From contig CM043946.1 in NCBI GenBank assembly GCA_014529385.2, positions 39,813,558 through 39,877,557 of the forward strand: a DNA stretch of 64,000 nucleotides, read 5' to 3'. This document shows positions 11,710 through 22,195 of this stretch, piece after piece. Position numbers and translations under genes: made by a program. How positions within the stretch are numbered: position 1 is the stretch's first letter; every line of letters begins with the position of its first letter. Origin of the DNA: Adiantum capillus-veneris (lineage: Eukaryota > Streptophyta > Polypodiopsida > Polypodiales > Pteridaceae). The notes under the pieces are model-generated. The model searched no databases. It was not told where the DNA came from and was given only the letters and a program-made list of their open reading frames with translations.

Positions 11710-12075
11710 CTATGCTAAACCAAAAGCATTGAGGTAAAGTTTCACAATCTGAGGAGTATCTGCTAGGTCCTCCTCCTCCATCCACTTCGCATCCAATGAA
11801 GGATAGTTCTTGAACTTAACCAAGAACCGCCTTCGGACTTTACCTTTAGTCTTCGTATCCTTATGTACCAAAATCTGTTCAAGAACAAGGATCTCCTCGT
11901 TTTCTTCCACTTCGGGTTGCTCATCAGGCTCCCCATCATCAGGCACATCAGCCTTAAAAGGTTTCAAGAGACTCACATGAAATGCATTGTGAATCCTCCA
12001 AGTATCTGGCAATTTCAAGCGGAAGGAGATATCATTTATCTTTTCAGTGAACTGGAAAGGTCCGTAGTATCGCAT
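11710..12075 (-). pseudogene. integrase C-terminus with chromodomain
   Basis: A 121-residue frame. Residues about 10-35 match the gypsy integrase C-terminal module (LKLPDTWRIHNAFHVSLLKP). An acidic linker follows, then a chromodomain at about 65-118 with VRRRFLVKFKNYP and KWMEEEDL. Chromodomains direct chromovirus integration to particular histone marks, which is family knowledge. The segment is separated by frame breaks from the catalytic core at 12342-12812, so it belongs to a dead polyprotein. The chromodomain itself looks complete. Confidence 0.9.
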
Positions 12076-12076
12076 A

Positions 12077-13015
12077 CTAAGTCTTTGGAAAAAGCCTCTC
12101 CTTTCCCTTTTTCTTTCTCAGGCATGCCTTCTCAAAACGTAAGAGAACCCAATCATCCTCCTTCAATTTCAAGTCGCGACGATGGCGATCCGCTGCCTTT
12201 TTCTGTCGTTCTTGAGACTTCTGCAAAGTCTCGCGAACCTTGGCAAAATCCGTATCCAAATCTCGCGTATATTCATCCGCTTCAAAGATCTTATCTTTCG
12301 TGCTTAAGAAGGGTGGAACCTTCGTAGCACCTTCAACAATCTCAAATGGCGCCTTTCCCGTCGAAGAGTGTATCGTGTTGTTGTAAGCAAATTCCACCAA
12401 AGGTAAGTTGAGTCTTCTGATCAGAGATATAAGACTTCAATAAATCTAGAACCACTGAATTTGCAATCTTAGATTGCCCATCAGTCTGCGAGTGGAACGA
12501 TGACGAGAACTTCAACCGCGTGCGAATGTTCTCCCAAATTGCCTTCCAAAACAAACTCGTAAATCTGGGGTCTCTGTCGGAGACAATCGTCTCAGGCATG
12601 CCATGTAATCTGAAGATCTGGGCCACAAACAGTCTCGCTAAGTGTTCCGGCTTGACTGTTTTCTTCACTGGAATGAAATGAGCCTGTTTGCTAAATCTGT
12701 CAATAACAATCCAGATACCATCGTGACCACTCTGTGTTCTTGGGAGATCAAAAATGAAATCCATTGCATTACTTTCCCAGGGGTGGGTGGTTATGGATAA
12801 AGCCTGTAACAATCCCTGTGCCTTATGCCTGTCAAACTTGACCTTCTAGCATACTAAGCAACCGCGCACAAACTCTTCCACATCCTTTTTGAGTCTCGGC
12901 CAAAAGAAGTATCTCTCTACCCCTTTCATGGTGGTAGCAATGCCGCGGTGACCCATAAAAGGTGGACAGTGGAATTCAGTCATAACCTTTTCCCTCAACG
13001 GTTGTGTAACGCACC
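12077..13015 (-). pseudogene. integrase zinc domain and catalytic core, decayed
   Basis: The zinc domain (about 13000-12830) reads MGHRG, ERYFFWP and CLVC followed directly by a TAG stop. The core frame (12812-12342) has the first Asp in MDFIFDLP and the second in VSDRDPRF. At the Glu position it reads TDGQSKIAN where TDGQTERVN is usual, so the catalytic Glu is Lys. The adjoining frame 12400-12077 continues the core C-terminal part (MVEFAYNNTIHSSTGKAPFE) in another frame. Integrase joins cDNA to the chromosome; this one cannot. Confidence 0.9.
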
Positions 13016-14441
13016 TTTTCTCATCAAGTAGCCTTCCCGAATGGAGTATCCTGCTACTGTCTCCCCATCCCGTATCCGTGTGAAAATATCTGCAAAATCT
13101 GTATCTGTGGCATACTGGTCGACCATATCCTCGAAGCTCCTATGATGTATCGTGGAAATAGCCAGAACCAACGGCTTCCGAGACAAAGCATCTGCTGCCA
13201 CATTCTTCTGTCCCTGCACATGGACAATCTGGAAGTGAAACTGTGACAAGATGTTGGCCCACCCCATTTGCTTTTGTGAAAGCTGCTTCTGTGACAAGAA
13301 GTAGCGCAAACTCTGATGGTCTGTAAAGACAGTAAAATCTGCTCCGAGTAGGTAATGCCGCCACTGAGTAAGAGCATGGATAACCGCCAAAAGCTCTTTC
13401 TCATAAATCTGTGCTCTCATCTCCGTCCTAGAGAACAATCGGCTCTCGTAAGCAATGACATGGCCTTCTTGACTATGGCCACAAGCATTACAATATACTT
13501 CAAATGACTTCTGCAAGTCCGGCAAAGTCAAAACTGGTCCCGTAGTCAATTTCTCTTTCAATGTTTGAAAGGCAGTCCCCTCTGTGGATCCCCACGAGAT
13601 AGGGACTCCTTTCTGTGTCAAGATATGCAAAGGGGAAGCAACCTCTGCAAACTTTCGTATGAACCGCCTGTAGTACCAACACAGTCCCAAGAAGCTTCTA
13701 ACTTCATGGACATTCTTCAAATCGGGCCAATCACGTATAGTCTCTATCTTGGCCGGATCCATTTGCACTTCTGCTGCTGAGACAATGTGTCCCAAAAAGT
13801 GTATCTGGTAGGAAAAATTCAATTTTCTTTGCATTAATCACTAACTTGTGATCTTGTAATGCCTGAAAGACCTGAAGCAGATGAACTCTGCGTTCTGCCT
13901 CATTCTTGGAGAAAACAATGATGTCGTCAAAGAAAGTGCCAACAAATAGCTTGTACTCTCGAAAAATCCTGTCCATCATCCGGTTAAATGTCGCAGGAGC
14001 ATTGGTTAAGCCAAAAGGGATCACCAAAAACTCAAATAACCCAAAAGTAGTCCGAAAGGCTGTCTTGTAGACGTCTCCCGGTGCGATTCGGATCTTATGA
14101 TATCCACTCTTCAGGTCAATCCTGCTAAAGCATGAGGATCCATGTAACCTGTCGAGTATATCATCTATCCTAGGAATCGGAAATATGTTCTTGATGGTGA
14201 TTTTGTTGAGAGCTCTATAATCGATGCACATTCTCCAAGATCCGTCTTTCTTCAAATCCAACAACAGTGGAGAGCAATACGGTGAAGTAGTAGGCTGGAC
14301 AAGACCCTTTTCCAAGAGGTCTTTCACTTGGTTCATAATCTTTTCATTATGTACTCGGCTCACACGGTAAGGTGGCCGGTTCGGTGGCGTGCTTCCAGGT
14401 ACCAAATCAACGGTCTGATCTTCAGGTCCTCTAAAAAGCAA
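12995..14441 (-). pseudogene. reverse transcriptase and RNase H, one frameshift
   Basis: The frame at 14441-13731 carries the RT: RMCIDYRALNKITIKN, FSRIDLKSGYHKIRI, IPFGLTNAPATFNRMM and the catalytic motif FFDD. Near 13830-13731 the reading passes to the overlapping frame 13834-12995, which continues with the RT C-terminal part (FLGHIVSAAEV, RSFLGLCWYYRRFI) and a full RNase H (YEKELLAVIHAL, FTDHQSLRYF, NVAADALSR). Apart from this one frameshift the 1.45 kb is well preserved, better than the gag and integrase regions of the same copy. Confidence 0.92.
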
Positions 14442-14585
14442 TCGGCATGAGTGTGGAGAAAAATCTTGGCGTTCTTTTGTTCAGGTCAGAACATATTCAA
14501 CCTTTGTCCATCGTTTAGTTCTCTCCCAAAAGAATGAGTAAAGAAACTGAAGTTCATCGAGTACAATCTCTGAGCCCTTCATTTG

Positions 14586-15115
14586 TCAAAGTCGCTTTCT
14601 TGGCTCGATAGTCAACCACGGCGTAGTTCTTGTGGTACCAAGGGATTCCGAGTAGAACGTCACTCGTGTGACCTGAATACCCCTGTCATTGCAAACCGGT
14701 GTAATGTTGCATCCGGGTGCCAGTCGAACTACCTTCGCCTGTGGCGTCAGTCTGTCGGGCGTAATTCCAAATCGAGCCGCCAATTCCAAGTGAAAAGAAG
14801 TTGGCCTTGGCTCCTTCAAAAGAGCTTCCTGATCCTTCACTTTGCCCCAAAAAGCGGCAAAGTTTGTACTTTCATTCATTTGAGTCGGTGCAGGTCCCAC
14901 GCCATGTGGTACCAGTTCTGCTTTTCTATCTGCCTTTTCTGCCACGTTCATCAGCTGCTCTCGAACTCTCAGGCCTGTCGTCGTCCTTATCATTCTGTTC
15001 TTTCGGTGCCTTTTTAGGGCACTTCGCGGAGATATGTCCATGTTCCCCGCATCCAAAGCACTCCCCCTCTCTGATGAAGCGAGCTCTCTCCTCAGGAGTA
15101 AGCTTGGGTCATGCA
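14586..15115 (-). pseudogene. gag zinc knuckle and protease, frameshifted
   Basis: Around 15060-15010 one minus frame reads CFGCGEHGHISAKC, a perfect C-x2-C-x4-H-x4-C knuckle, but the longest open frame there is a different one. Downstream the protease body is visible (LELAARFGI, then VLLGIPWYHKNYAV in another frame near 14680-14620). At the expected D-S/T-G active site the sequence reads ALLKEPRPTS, so the catalytic Asp is not visible. At least two frameshifts are needed to follow the domain. Confidence 0.7.
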
Positions 15116-15836
15116 TCTTTTTTCTCTGGGTTGCTCTTTTTCTTTCTACTTCCTTTCCCAAAAGTCTGTTCGGCTCGTTGTGTCATGACCTCATCTGTGG
15201 GGTAGGTCAGACTGCCAGAGTGAATGGCAAAGCCCCGCTTCGCATGACTCATCAACTCTTGAATAGAAGCTGACTTCTGTTCCAAGCAGTGATCTCGGAT
15301 CTCTGTAGGTATACCCAAGATAAACTGCTCAATCTGTTCTCTGAACGAGGTCTTCTTGAATGAAGAGGCGGGTAGAAAAGAGCTCCAGAATCTCTCACAG
15401 TAAGCATTTATCATATCTTTCTTGGTCATCCGAAGATGGTTCCAAGCAACTCGTATATCTCGTTCATACTCTTGCGTCTTTTTTCTCTGGGTTGCTCTTT
15501 TTCTTTCTACTTGCTTTCCCAAAAGTCTGTTCGGCTCGTTGTGTCATGGCCTCATCTGTGGGGTAGGTCAGACTGCCAGAGTGAATGGCAAAGCCCCGCT
15601 TCGCATGACTCATCAACTCCTGAATAGAAGCTGACTTCTGTTCCAAGCAGTGATCTCGGATCTCTGTAGGTATACCCAAGATAAACTGCTCAATCTGTTC
15701 TATGAACGAGGTCTTCTTGAATGAAGAGGCGGGTAGAAAAGAGCTCCAGAATCTCTCACAGTAAGCATTTATCATATCTTTCTTGGTCATCCGAAGATGG
15801 TTCCAAGCAACTCGTATATCTCGTTCATATTCTTAC
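15115..15836 (-). repeat. 361-bp tandem duplication inside gag
   Basis: About 15115-15475 and 15476-15836 are direct copies offset by 361 bp, differing at about 6 sites by eye. Both encode the same gag segment (WNHLRMTKKDMINAYCERFW, EQFILGIPTEIRDHCLEQ). Since 361 is not a multiple of three, the second copy shifts the frame. The copies agree better than the two LTRs of this element, so the duplication probably arose after insertion. Confidence 0.93.
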
Positions 15837-16843
15837 GTCAACTAAGAAGAAATAAAAAGCTTCTTAAATTTCAGCCATTTAACTGGCGCAGTCTTGTTTA
15901 AAAGAAGAGTGGACCACCAAGTGTGAGCATTCCCCTTAAAGTAAGAGGAAGCTCTCCGAATCTTGGAGTGCGTCCTCCCGCAAAAGCGATGTTAAACTGT
16001 TGTATAAAAGACAAAGCCTTCGAAGCATCTGAGTATCCTGAAAAACTATCAAATTTGATCGAGTGTCCACCTTCTTTAAACTCTCGCACTTTCTTGCTTT
16101 TATCTTCCAGAAAGTCATATTGGTTGGCTTTATAATAATTCTTCTTGTTCGCATAAAAGTTTCCGTCATCGGAATTTGAGCTGTTTGTAGACGAGTCCTG
16201 AGTAGAACTGTCAGTCTCTGGGCGAGGTTTAGCCTTATTTGCCTTTTTTCTTGCCCTTTCCGAAGTGTTGTTTCTTGCTTCTCTTTTTTCCTTTTTTGTC
16301 TTCTTCGCTCGAATCTGAAGAGCTAGAAGAACTGTCAGAAGAAGAAGAAGAAGAAGAACTAGGTACTCCTTCAAAGTGAACACGCTTCTTCTGTTTCTTT
16401 GCTTTTCAAATGTCGAATGACAACCCAAATAACCCGAAAAGTCAGTGTCTTTCTTCTGCTTTTTTCCGTGCTTTTTAGCTTTCTTTTGCGCGTCAAAAAG
16501 CTGAGCAATGTGCATCAATCACCTCTTCTAATTCCTTCTCTGAGTATTTCTTGTGAGCAGAAGGTTTCTTGAGAACGGGTTTCGGGGGTGGTGTAGTGGT
16601 TTTTTGCCACTGCTCGTGCACTTCCTGAAAAGAAGTCTCGCTGATATATTTTGCAAATTTTGGGTCCTTCGCAAAATTGAGCATCATCTTTGTTGCATCG
16701 CCGATCAATTGACGACGCTCCATCTCTCGTCTCTCCGCCTAAGTAGACCGAGGCGGGCCATATTCTCTGCCGGAATCTTCGTTGTGATCCCTGCCCGCAT
16801 CTTCGGATGCAGAGGGAGTCGACTGATCCTTGCGTGAAGCCAT
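15837..16843 (-). pseudogene. gag N-terminal half, with stop and frameshift
   Basis: A start near 16843 gives MASRKDQSTPSASEDAGR. A TAG at about 16739 interrupts, and the same frame resumes at 16723-16493 (ERRQLIGDATKMML, KYSEKELEEVID). A frameshift leads to 16518-15898, which holds a Lys-rich stretch, a Ser/Thr-rich linker, and a gag-like core start (FDSFSGYSDASKALSFIQQF). Gag would form the cytoplasmic particle. The leader between the primer site and the start is only about 60 nt. Confidence 0.75.
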
Positions 16844-16901
16844 AGGTGCCGCAGAAAAAAAAATTAGGGATCCGATTTCCCATAGAAGAGAAATCGGCCG
16901 T

Positions 16902-16913
16902 GCTCTGATACCA
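16902..16913 (-). promoter_or_regulatory. primer binding site (tRNA-Met type)
   Basis: TGGTATCAGAGC on the minus strand, 1 nt after the 5' LTR end. Confidence 0.92.
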
Positions 16914-16914
16914 C

Positions 16915-17544
16915 TGTAACAGACTTGGACACTCCAAGTCAAGAATCAATCGCGACAACACCAAATAACCACTTCAAAACAATTCACAGATCACAATAGA
17001 TTTTCACTGGCCCGGCGGAGTTCCGTGCCTAGAGATATTGGCCCCAAAGACTGGAGCCCCTTTCAGTATTTCTTTATGTATTAAAATCAATGTCAGAGTA
17101 CAAAGAGCGGTTAGGGTTTCACTCTCAGACTCTGCGTCCAGATGCTCTGTAGAGTGAGCCCTAATCCGCGTATTTAAAGATTACAAGGGATGCCCAAGAG
17201 CAAAGCCCCAAAAGCTTTCAAAACAAAAGCAAAAAGCATCTCTCTCTCTATCTCAAGAGAGTAAAAATAAAGCAGTTAATTCTTCTCTCTCTCTTGGCCA
17301 ATTTGCGTCGCCCATGGGGCTGCTTTTCAATTTCGTAAGATCCGGAAATCCGTACGCTGGCCACGTGGCATTTTCAGCCGCCTGTTTAGGGTTTCCAACC
17401 ACATTAGGGTTTCAGCCAGCAGTTAGGGTTAGGGTTAGGGTTTCCAAAAATTATGGCTTCTGGTAGAAATTAGGGTTTGCAAGAAGGGTTTCTGGCAAAA
17501 ATTAGGGTTTCTGCTGTCGGTAGCCACGTCATCACTTTGTGACA
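16915..17544 (-). repeat. 5' LTR of the 10.5-17.5 kb element
   Basis: 630 bp with the same termini as the 3' LTR and the same telomere-like (TTTAGGG-related on plus) block at 17383-17515, including three consecutive TTAGGG units. Confidence 0.95.
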
Positions 17545-18320
17545 GATAGCTCCTCGGATCTTTATCGCATAATGAGGATGCTCTTTCTTTAGCTCGAGTA
17601 CAGCTGGGCACAGCCACAAAACAGCTCCCACTTCTTATTCTACTCCTGGGAGATACTGGATCCGCCATTGGACAAGAATCTGAACTCTAACATGGCAATG
17701 GTATTGTTTGTGGAGAGTACATCATGAATCCCTCGCAACATGCGAGTATGGTCAGAGTCTGCTAACAACCGCCGATGGTATTGTCTGTGGAGCATATATC
17801 ATGAATCCCTCGCAACATGCGAGTATGGTCAAATTCTGTAGTTGTTAGCGCATGACAACGCTCTCTAGGCCAGTAAGGTTCTTGGTATAGGGTTACTTGC
17901 TCTTTTGTTCCAGGATAGCTCCTCGGATCTCTATTGCATGATGAAGATGCTCCTCCTTTAGCTCGAGTACGGCCGGGCACGGCCACAAAACAACCTCCTC
18001 TTCTTATTCTCCTCCTCGGAGATACTGGAGCCACCATCTGAACTCTAACATGGAAATGGTATTGTTTGTGGAGCATACATCATGAATCCCTCGCAACATG
18101 CGAGTATGGTTAGAGTCTGCTAACAACCACCTATGGTATTTTCTGTGGAGCATACATCACGAATCCCTCGCAACATGCGAGTATGGTCAAAGTCTGCAGC
18201 TGTTAGCGCATTACAATGCTCTCTAGGCCACTAAGGTTCTTGGTATATAGTTACTTGCTCTTTTGTTCCAGGATAGCTCCTCGGATCTCTATCGCATGAT
18301 GAGGATGCTCTTCCTTTGTG
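17545..18320. repeat. ~360-bp tandem repeat array with 77-bp subrepeats
   Basis: GATAGCTCCTCGGATCT starts units at about 17545, 17914 and 18272 (spacing about 369 and 358). Each unit holds two copies of a ~77-bp subrepeat (17696, 17773; 18055, 18134) around CATGAATCCCTCGCAACATG, which contains the perfect hairpin CTCGCA-aca-TGCGAG. Sequence at 10440-10495 (GGTTCTTGGTATAGAGTTAC...GGATAG) is the left part of the unit split by the chromovirus. Confidence 0.88.
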
Positions 18321-18958
18321 GGATCATGTTGACGACATCTTGTGCATGGCCATGGTATATTTGTAAACGGCAGAGCGATGTGGATTCCTCTTGCAATTGA
18401 TGATTCCTTGGTAGGAGTGATGTGTATATATGCCTCTACTTCAGCTTGTGAGAGCGTGGAGTTTTGGCAACATTTCCCATCGAGGACTATGATTCAATCG
18501 TCCTCCTAAATCCAAAATTCCAAGAACTCCACAACTTCTCTTAGTAGAAGTCTACAAATTCCCTCTCTGAATTTGTGTCAACTCAAGTAGCGCACTACCT
18601 GAATCATCTTTCACTTGCATGTGTCGCTCACGTTCACAGGTGTCTTGTATCCACTATTTGATTTGTACCTTTTTGAAAAGTTATTGCGAGTTGCAGCTTT
18701 TTTACTTGCACAAACTAACAAGACTCCTTCTTTACAATTGTGAAGTCAATGCTTTTGGTCTTGCTTTGACCATGGAAGTAGACCTTGCTAAGTCTGGAAC
18801 TGCTTTCTCCCAGCATCCCCCCCTCCCATGTCTTCAACTTCTTAACTTCATCAAAGTCTTCGATCTCCCCAATCTCCTTGTCCACATATTGGTAACCTTC
18901 TTTCTCTTCTTCTTCTTCTCGAAGATGAGAAGATGCTTCTTTCACGGTTGTTTGTTGT
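18321..18958. other. no recognisable gene
   Basis: Unique-looking sequence between the repeat array and the inverted LTR pair. A plus frame at 18619-18963 is hydrophobic and runs into the LTR, so it is not taken as a gene. Confidence 0.45.
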
Positions 18959-19413
18959 TGTAACAGACTTGGACACTCCAAGTCAAGAATCAATCACGAC
19001 AACACCAAATAACCACTTCAAAACAGTTCACAGTTCAGAATAGATTTGCACTGGCCCGGCGGAGTTCCGTGCCTAAAGATATTGGCCCCAAAGACTGGCG
19101 CCCCTTTCGGTATTTCTTTATGTATTAATCAGTTCAAAGTACAAGAGTGGGTCGGGTCTCACTCTCAGACTCTGCGTTCAGATGCTCTGAGTTGTGAGAG
19201 GCCTGCTCACATATTTAAAGTTACAAGGGATGCCAAAAGCAGAGCTCCAAAAGCTGAAAATCAAAAGCCCATAAATAAAGCAAAGGCTCTTTCTCTCTCT
19301 TGCTTATAAAATAAAGCAAGTTCCAAAAAGCTGTCCAATCAAAAGCTTTTAAAATAAAGCAAAAGCTTTTTTCTCTCTCATTCTTCTATGCTTTTATAAA
19401 ATAAAAGCAAAAG

Positions 19414-19485
<72 letters not shown>

Positions 19486-19842
19486 GCGTTGAGTAAAAGC
19501 AAAAGCCAAAATCTGCCTAGCTTTTCGTAAATCACGTTGGTGTCCGTACAGTAGGCCATGTATCAGCCCGCCACGTCAGCAAAGTAGGGTTAGGGTTAGG
19601 GTTAAGGTTAGGGGATAATAAAGAGTTTCTGATTTTAGGGTTAGGGTTTCAGCAGCATTAGGGTTTCGGGCAATATTAGGAATTTCAGCAAAATTAATGT
19701 TTCGGGCCGAATTAGGGTTTTTGATTTTAGGGTTAGGGTTTTAGTAAAATTAGGGTTTCAGATATAATTAGGGTTTTTGATTTTAGGGTTAGGGTTTCAT
19801 CAGAATTAGGGTTTTGGGCAACCACGTCATCAGTTTGTGACG
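18959..19842 (-). mobile_element. LTR, minus orientation (left arm of inverted LTR pair)
   Basis: 884 bp. The plus-strand left end TGTAACAGACTTGG matches the LTRs of the 10.5-17.5 kb element, and the right end reads TTTGTGACG, one base off the usual GACA. It differs internally, with a block of AAAAGCTTTT-type motifs, a 70-bp CT tract (19415-19484), and TTAGGG-rich sequence at 19587-19810. There is no primer site on its left and no minus-strand PPT on its right. Confidence 0.88.
19415..19484. repeat. (CT)n microsatellite inside the LTR
   Basis: 70 bp of CT, absent from the corresponding position of the opposite-arm LTR (about 20140), so it expanded after the copies diverged. Confidence 0.93.
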
Positions 19843-19880
19843 TAATTGAGGATGATTACAATGCTTTCAAGAGGGGGGTA
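19843..19880 (+). other. 38-bp spacer with plus-strand PPT
   Basis: The spacer carries GATTACAATGCTTTCAAGAGGGGGGTA, the internal-region end plus PPT normally preceding this family's 3' LTR. It belongs to the right LTR and is the only internal sequence left. Confidence 0.85.
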
Positions 19881-20575
19881 TGTCACAAAGTGATGACGTG
19901 GCTGCTCGAAACCCTAATTCTGTTGAAACCCTAATCCTAAAATCAAAAACTTCTACCCAAAACCCTAATTCTACTGAAACCCTAACCCTAAAATCCAAAA
20001 CCCCTTATTCTGCCTTAACCCTAACCCTAACCTTGATTTGCTGATGTGGTGGGCTGACACGTGGCCTGCTGTATGGACACCAACGTGATTTACAAAAAGC
20101 TGGGCAGATTTTGGCTTTTGCTTTTACTTTTATTTTATAATAGCATAGAGGAATGAGAGAGAAAAAAGCTTTTGCTTTATTTTAAGAGCTTTTGATTGGA
20201 CAGCTTTTTGGAACTTGCTTTATTTTATAAGCAAGAGAGAGAAAGAGCCTTTGCTTTATTTATGGGCTTTTGATTTTCTGCTTTTGGGGCTCTGCATTTG
20301 GCATCCCTTGTAACTTTAAATATGTGAGCAGGCCTCTCACAACTCAGAGCATCTGGACGCAGAGTCTGAGTGTGAGCACATGCTCACACTCTTTTACTTT
20401 GAACACAGATTAATATAAAAAGAAATACCGAAAGGGGCGCCAATCTTTGGGGCCAATATCTCTAGGCACGGAACTCCATTGGGCCAGTGTTGAATCAATT
20501 GTGAATTGTGAACTATTTTGAAGTGGTTATTCTATCGTGGTAGATTCTTGACTTGGAGTGTCCAAGTCTGTTACA
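19881..20575 (+). mobile_element. LTR, plus orientation (right arm of inverted LTR pair)
   Basis: 695 bp from TGTCACAAAG to AGTCTGTTACA. It is the reverse-complement relative of the left arm over nearly its whole length, minus the CT tract. The flank after it (GTTGC) is one base different from the flank before the left arm (GTTGT). Confidence 0.9.
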
Positions 20576-20620
20576 GTTGCAATTCTAGATCGGATTATTT
20601 TGCGAAGCACAATCGCCTAA

Positions 20621-20632
20621 GCTTTGATACCA
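20621..20632 (-). promoter_or_regulatory. degenerate primer binding site
   Basis: The minus strand reads TGGTATCAAAGC, one change from the tRNA-Met site. Sequence to its right (20637-20930) is LTR-like but its ends could not be fixed. Confidence 0.5.
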
Positions 20633-20929
20633 CTATAGTCGGCAAGCCACCTCACAAGGTAGTAAAAACATTGCAACAACACTAATTTGAACCGAAACAA
20701 CAAACTTGAACTTGAATGAGAACACAATAGACAAGAAAAGTAGAGTGGTGGAGTTTCAGTCCCAAAAGCATTGGCCCCTCAACTAGGCATCCCTTGCCGT
20801 ATTTCTTATTCCCTAAGACCGAAGTCAAGATTACAACTTGGAGAGCCACGATCTCTCTCTCTGAGTTATCCATAGAGCCGCTCTTGGAGATGTATACAAG
20901 ACAATGTTGATGACATCCTTCATATTGTA

Positions 20930-21160
20930 GGAGCTTTTGGTGATGCCGTTTTGGTTCACATATGCTCCTACAACATTGAACAAGATAATTGACCAGATTT
21001 TTCGAGAGCACAAGCAGTATGTGCGCACATTCTTTGATGATATCATTGTTTTCTCCAAATCCCAAGCAGAGCATAAAGAGCATCTCACAACGAGTTTTCA
21101 TAGAGAGCATCACAACGAAGCTGAAAGCACTGTTCGAGAAAAAATATTTTCTTAACCATA
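20930..21160 (+). pseudogene. Ty3/gypsy RT fragment
   Basis: The plus-strand frame 20937-21155 shows MPFWFTYAPTTLN, QIFREHKQYVRTFFDDIIVF and SKSQAEHKEHL, the RT fingers-palm region with FFDD. Everything before and after is missing. It is opposite in orientation to the neighbouring gypsy elements. Confidence 0.85.
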
Positions 21161-21289
21161 CACAATTCCTATTTAGCATTTTCCTAAGAGGAAATCTTGA
21201 AAGATTCTAGATGGATTTTTTTCCTTATCCTCTTTCTCTCAATCGGCATGAAGCAGCACAATTGTAAGTTGACACACTTTTCCCAAACA

Positions 21290-21500
21290 TTGGAACAAAG
21301 TGATGACGTGGCATGTTGACACTGGACTAGAAGAGGAGTAGAGCCGAGTCAAAAACCAAGCTAGGGTGGAGTCAATCCTTCCCGTGAAATGCGGGGTTGT
21401 ACGGTTGTTGACGTGGAAAGCTGTACGGATACTAACGTGGCAACTGGGAGTGCCAATGATGGTGAGTGTGGACTTCTCAGGGCTTTTGGGGGACATTAGT
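21290..21500 (+). pseudogene. LTR fragment
   Basis: ACAAAGTGATGACGTGGC at about 21296 matches the start of the family LTR (19885). Further GACGTGG and TACGGATACTAACGTGG motifs match its middle. Ends are not defined. Confidence 0.5.
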
Positions 21501-21659
21501 TTTATGGAAAAAGCACTTGATTTTGGTGCTTTAGCACTTGTAAAACTAACTTTGATTTTTAAAGTTGTCTTTGTGCTTTTGGACCCGTGCCTATAACAGA
21601 GAGGCCAAGGGTTCCATTAGAGCATGGCCAAGGATTAGCGATCCTAATACAATGGCACC

Positions 21660-21800
21660 CAATCTTCAGATTGTACCCACAAAAACAAGCAGAACCCCAT
21701 ACTTGTTGATTACATCGTTGATCTTGGGTATTAAAAACATGTGCTTGATGGTAATTTCATTAAGCGCTCTATACTCTATGCACATACTCCTAGTACGACT
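21660..21800 (-). pseudogene. Ty3/gypsy RT fragment (N-terminal motif)
   Basis: Minus strand near 21785-21700 reads CIEYRALNEITIKHMF then IPKINDVI, the conserved RT motif ahead of the catalytic region. Only this portion survives. Confidence 0.75.
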
Positions 21801-21944
21801 ATTTACAGAGGCAGACATTGACAAAGCTCTTCAACGACTGATGCAGTACTTTCTCAGACAACACCCGATGCCAGACATCCTTGAGCACTGAGGATGATGA
21901 TATTAATGATGATGATGATTTTAGTCTTTCACTTTACTTCACTT

Positions 21945-22051
21945 CATTTTTATTTTTGTACCCAAACATTGGATTAGATCACTAGGATTGTATCCGTTTG
22001 ATCTCATAGGTCATTTTGGCGTTTTGAAAACGTTTAATATAACATTTCATT

Positions 22052-22108
<57 letters not shown>
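21945..22108 (+). repeat. dispersed repeat with (CT)n tail, copy A
   Basis: The stretch ACCCAAACATTGGATTAGAT through TCATAGGTCATTTTGGCG and TTAATATAACATTTCATTTC ends in a 54-bp CT tract (22055-22108). Related copies lie at 35815-35960 (plus) and 34158-34285 (minus). Confidence 0.75.
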
Positions 22109-22111
<3 letters not shown>

Positions 22112-22195
22112 GTAGAGTGATTTTGCAGTTTCCATTTGTGTGTTGCTAATTATTTCTCGCTTCGAGTGCCCAATCTTGTAAAATAGCAAGGGGTG

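Larger units (their letters stand above)
10496..17544 (-). mobile_element. full-length Ty3/gypsy chromovirus with target duplication
   Basis: A 7,049-bp element bounded by two related LTRs (10496-11144 and 16915-17544) and flanked by the exact 5-bp duplication GATAG (10491-10495 and 17545-17549). On the minus strand the order is 5' LTR, primer site, gag, protease, RT, RNase H, integrase, chromodomain, PPT, 3' LTR. The LTRs differ by scattered substitutions and small indels, so the insertion is not recent. It sits inside a ~360-bp repeat whose remainder continues at 17545. Frameshifts, stops and an integrase E-to-K change make it inactive. Confidence 0.95.

Noticed and set aside
17545-18320. 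CRISPR-like array of repeats
   Set aside because: Repeat units are ~360 bp with ~77-bp subrepeats, no uniform spacers, and the window is clearly a plant genome.
19587-19810. True telomere or interstitial telomere block
   Set aside because: Units are degenerate, interspersed with other sequence, and recur at the same position of several LTRs.
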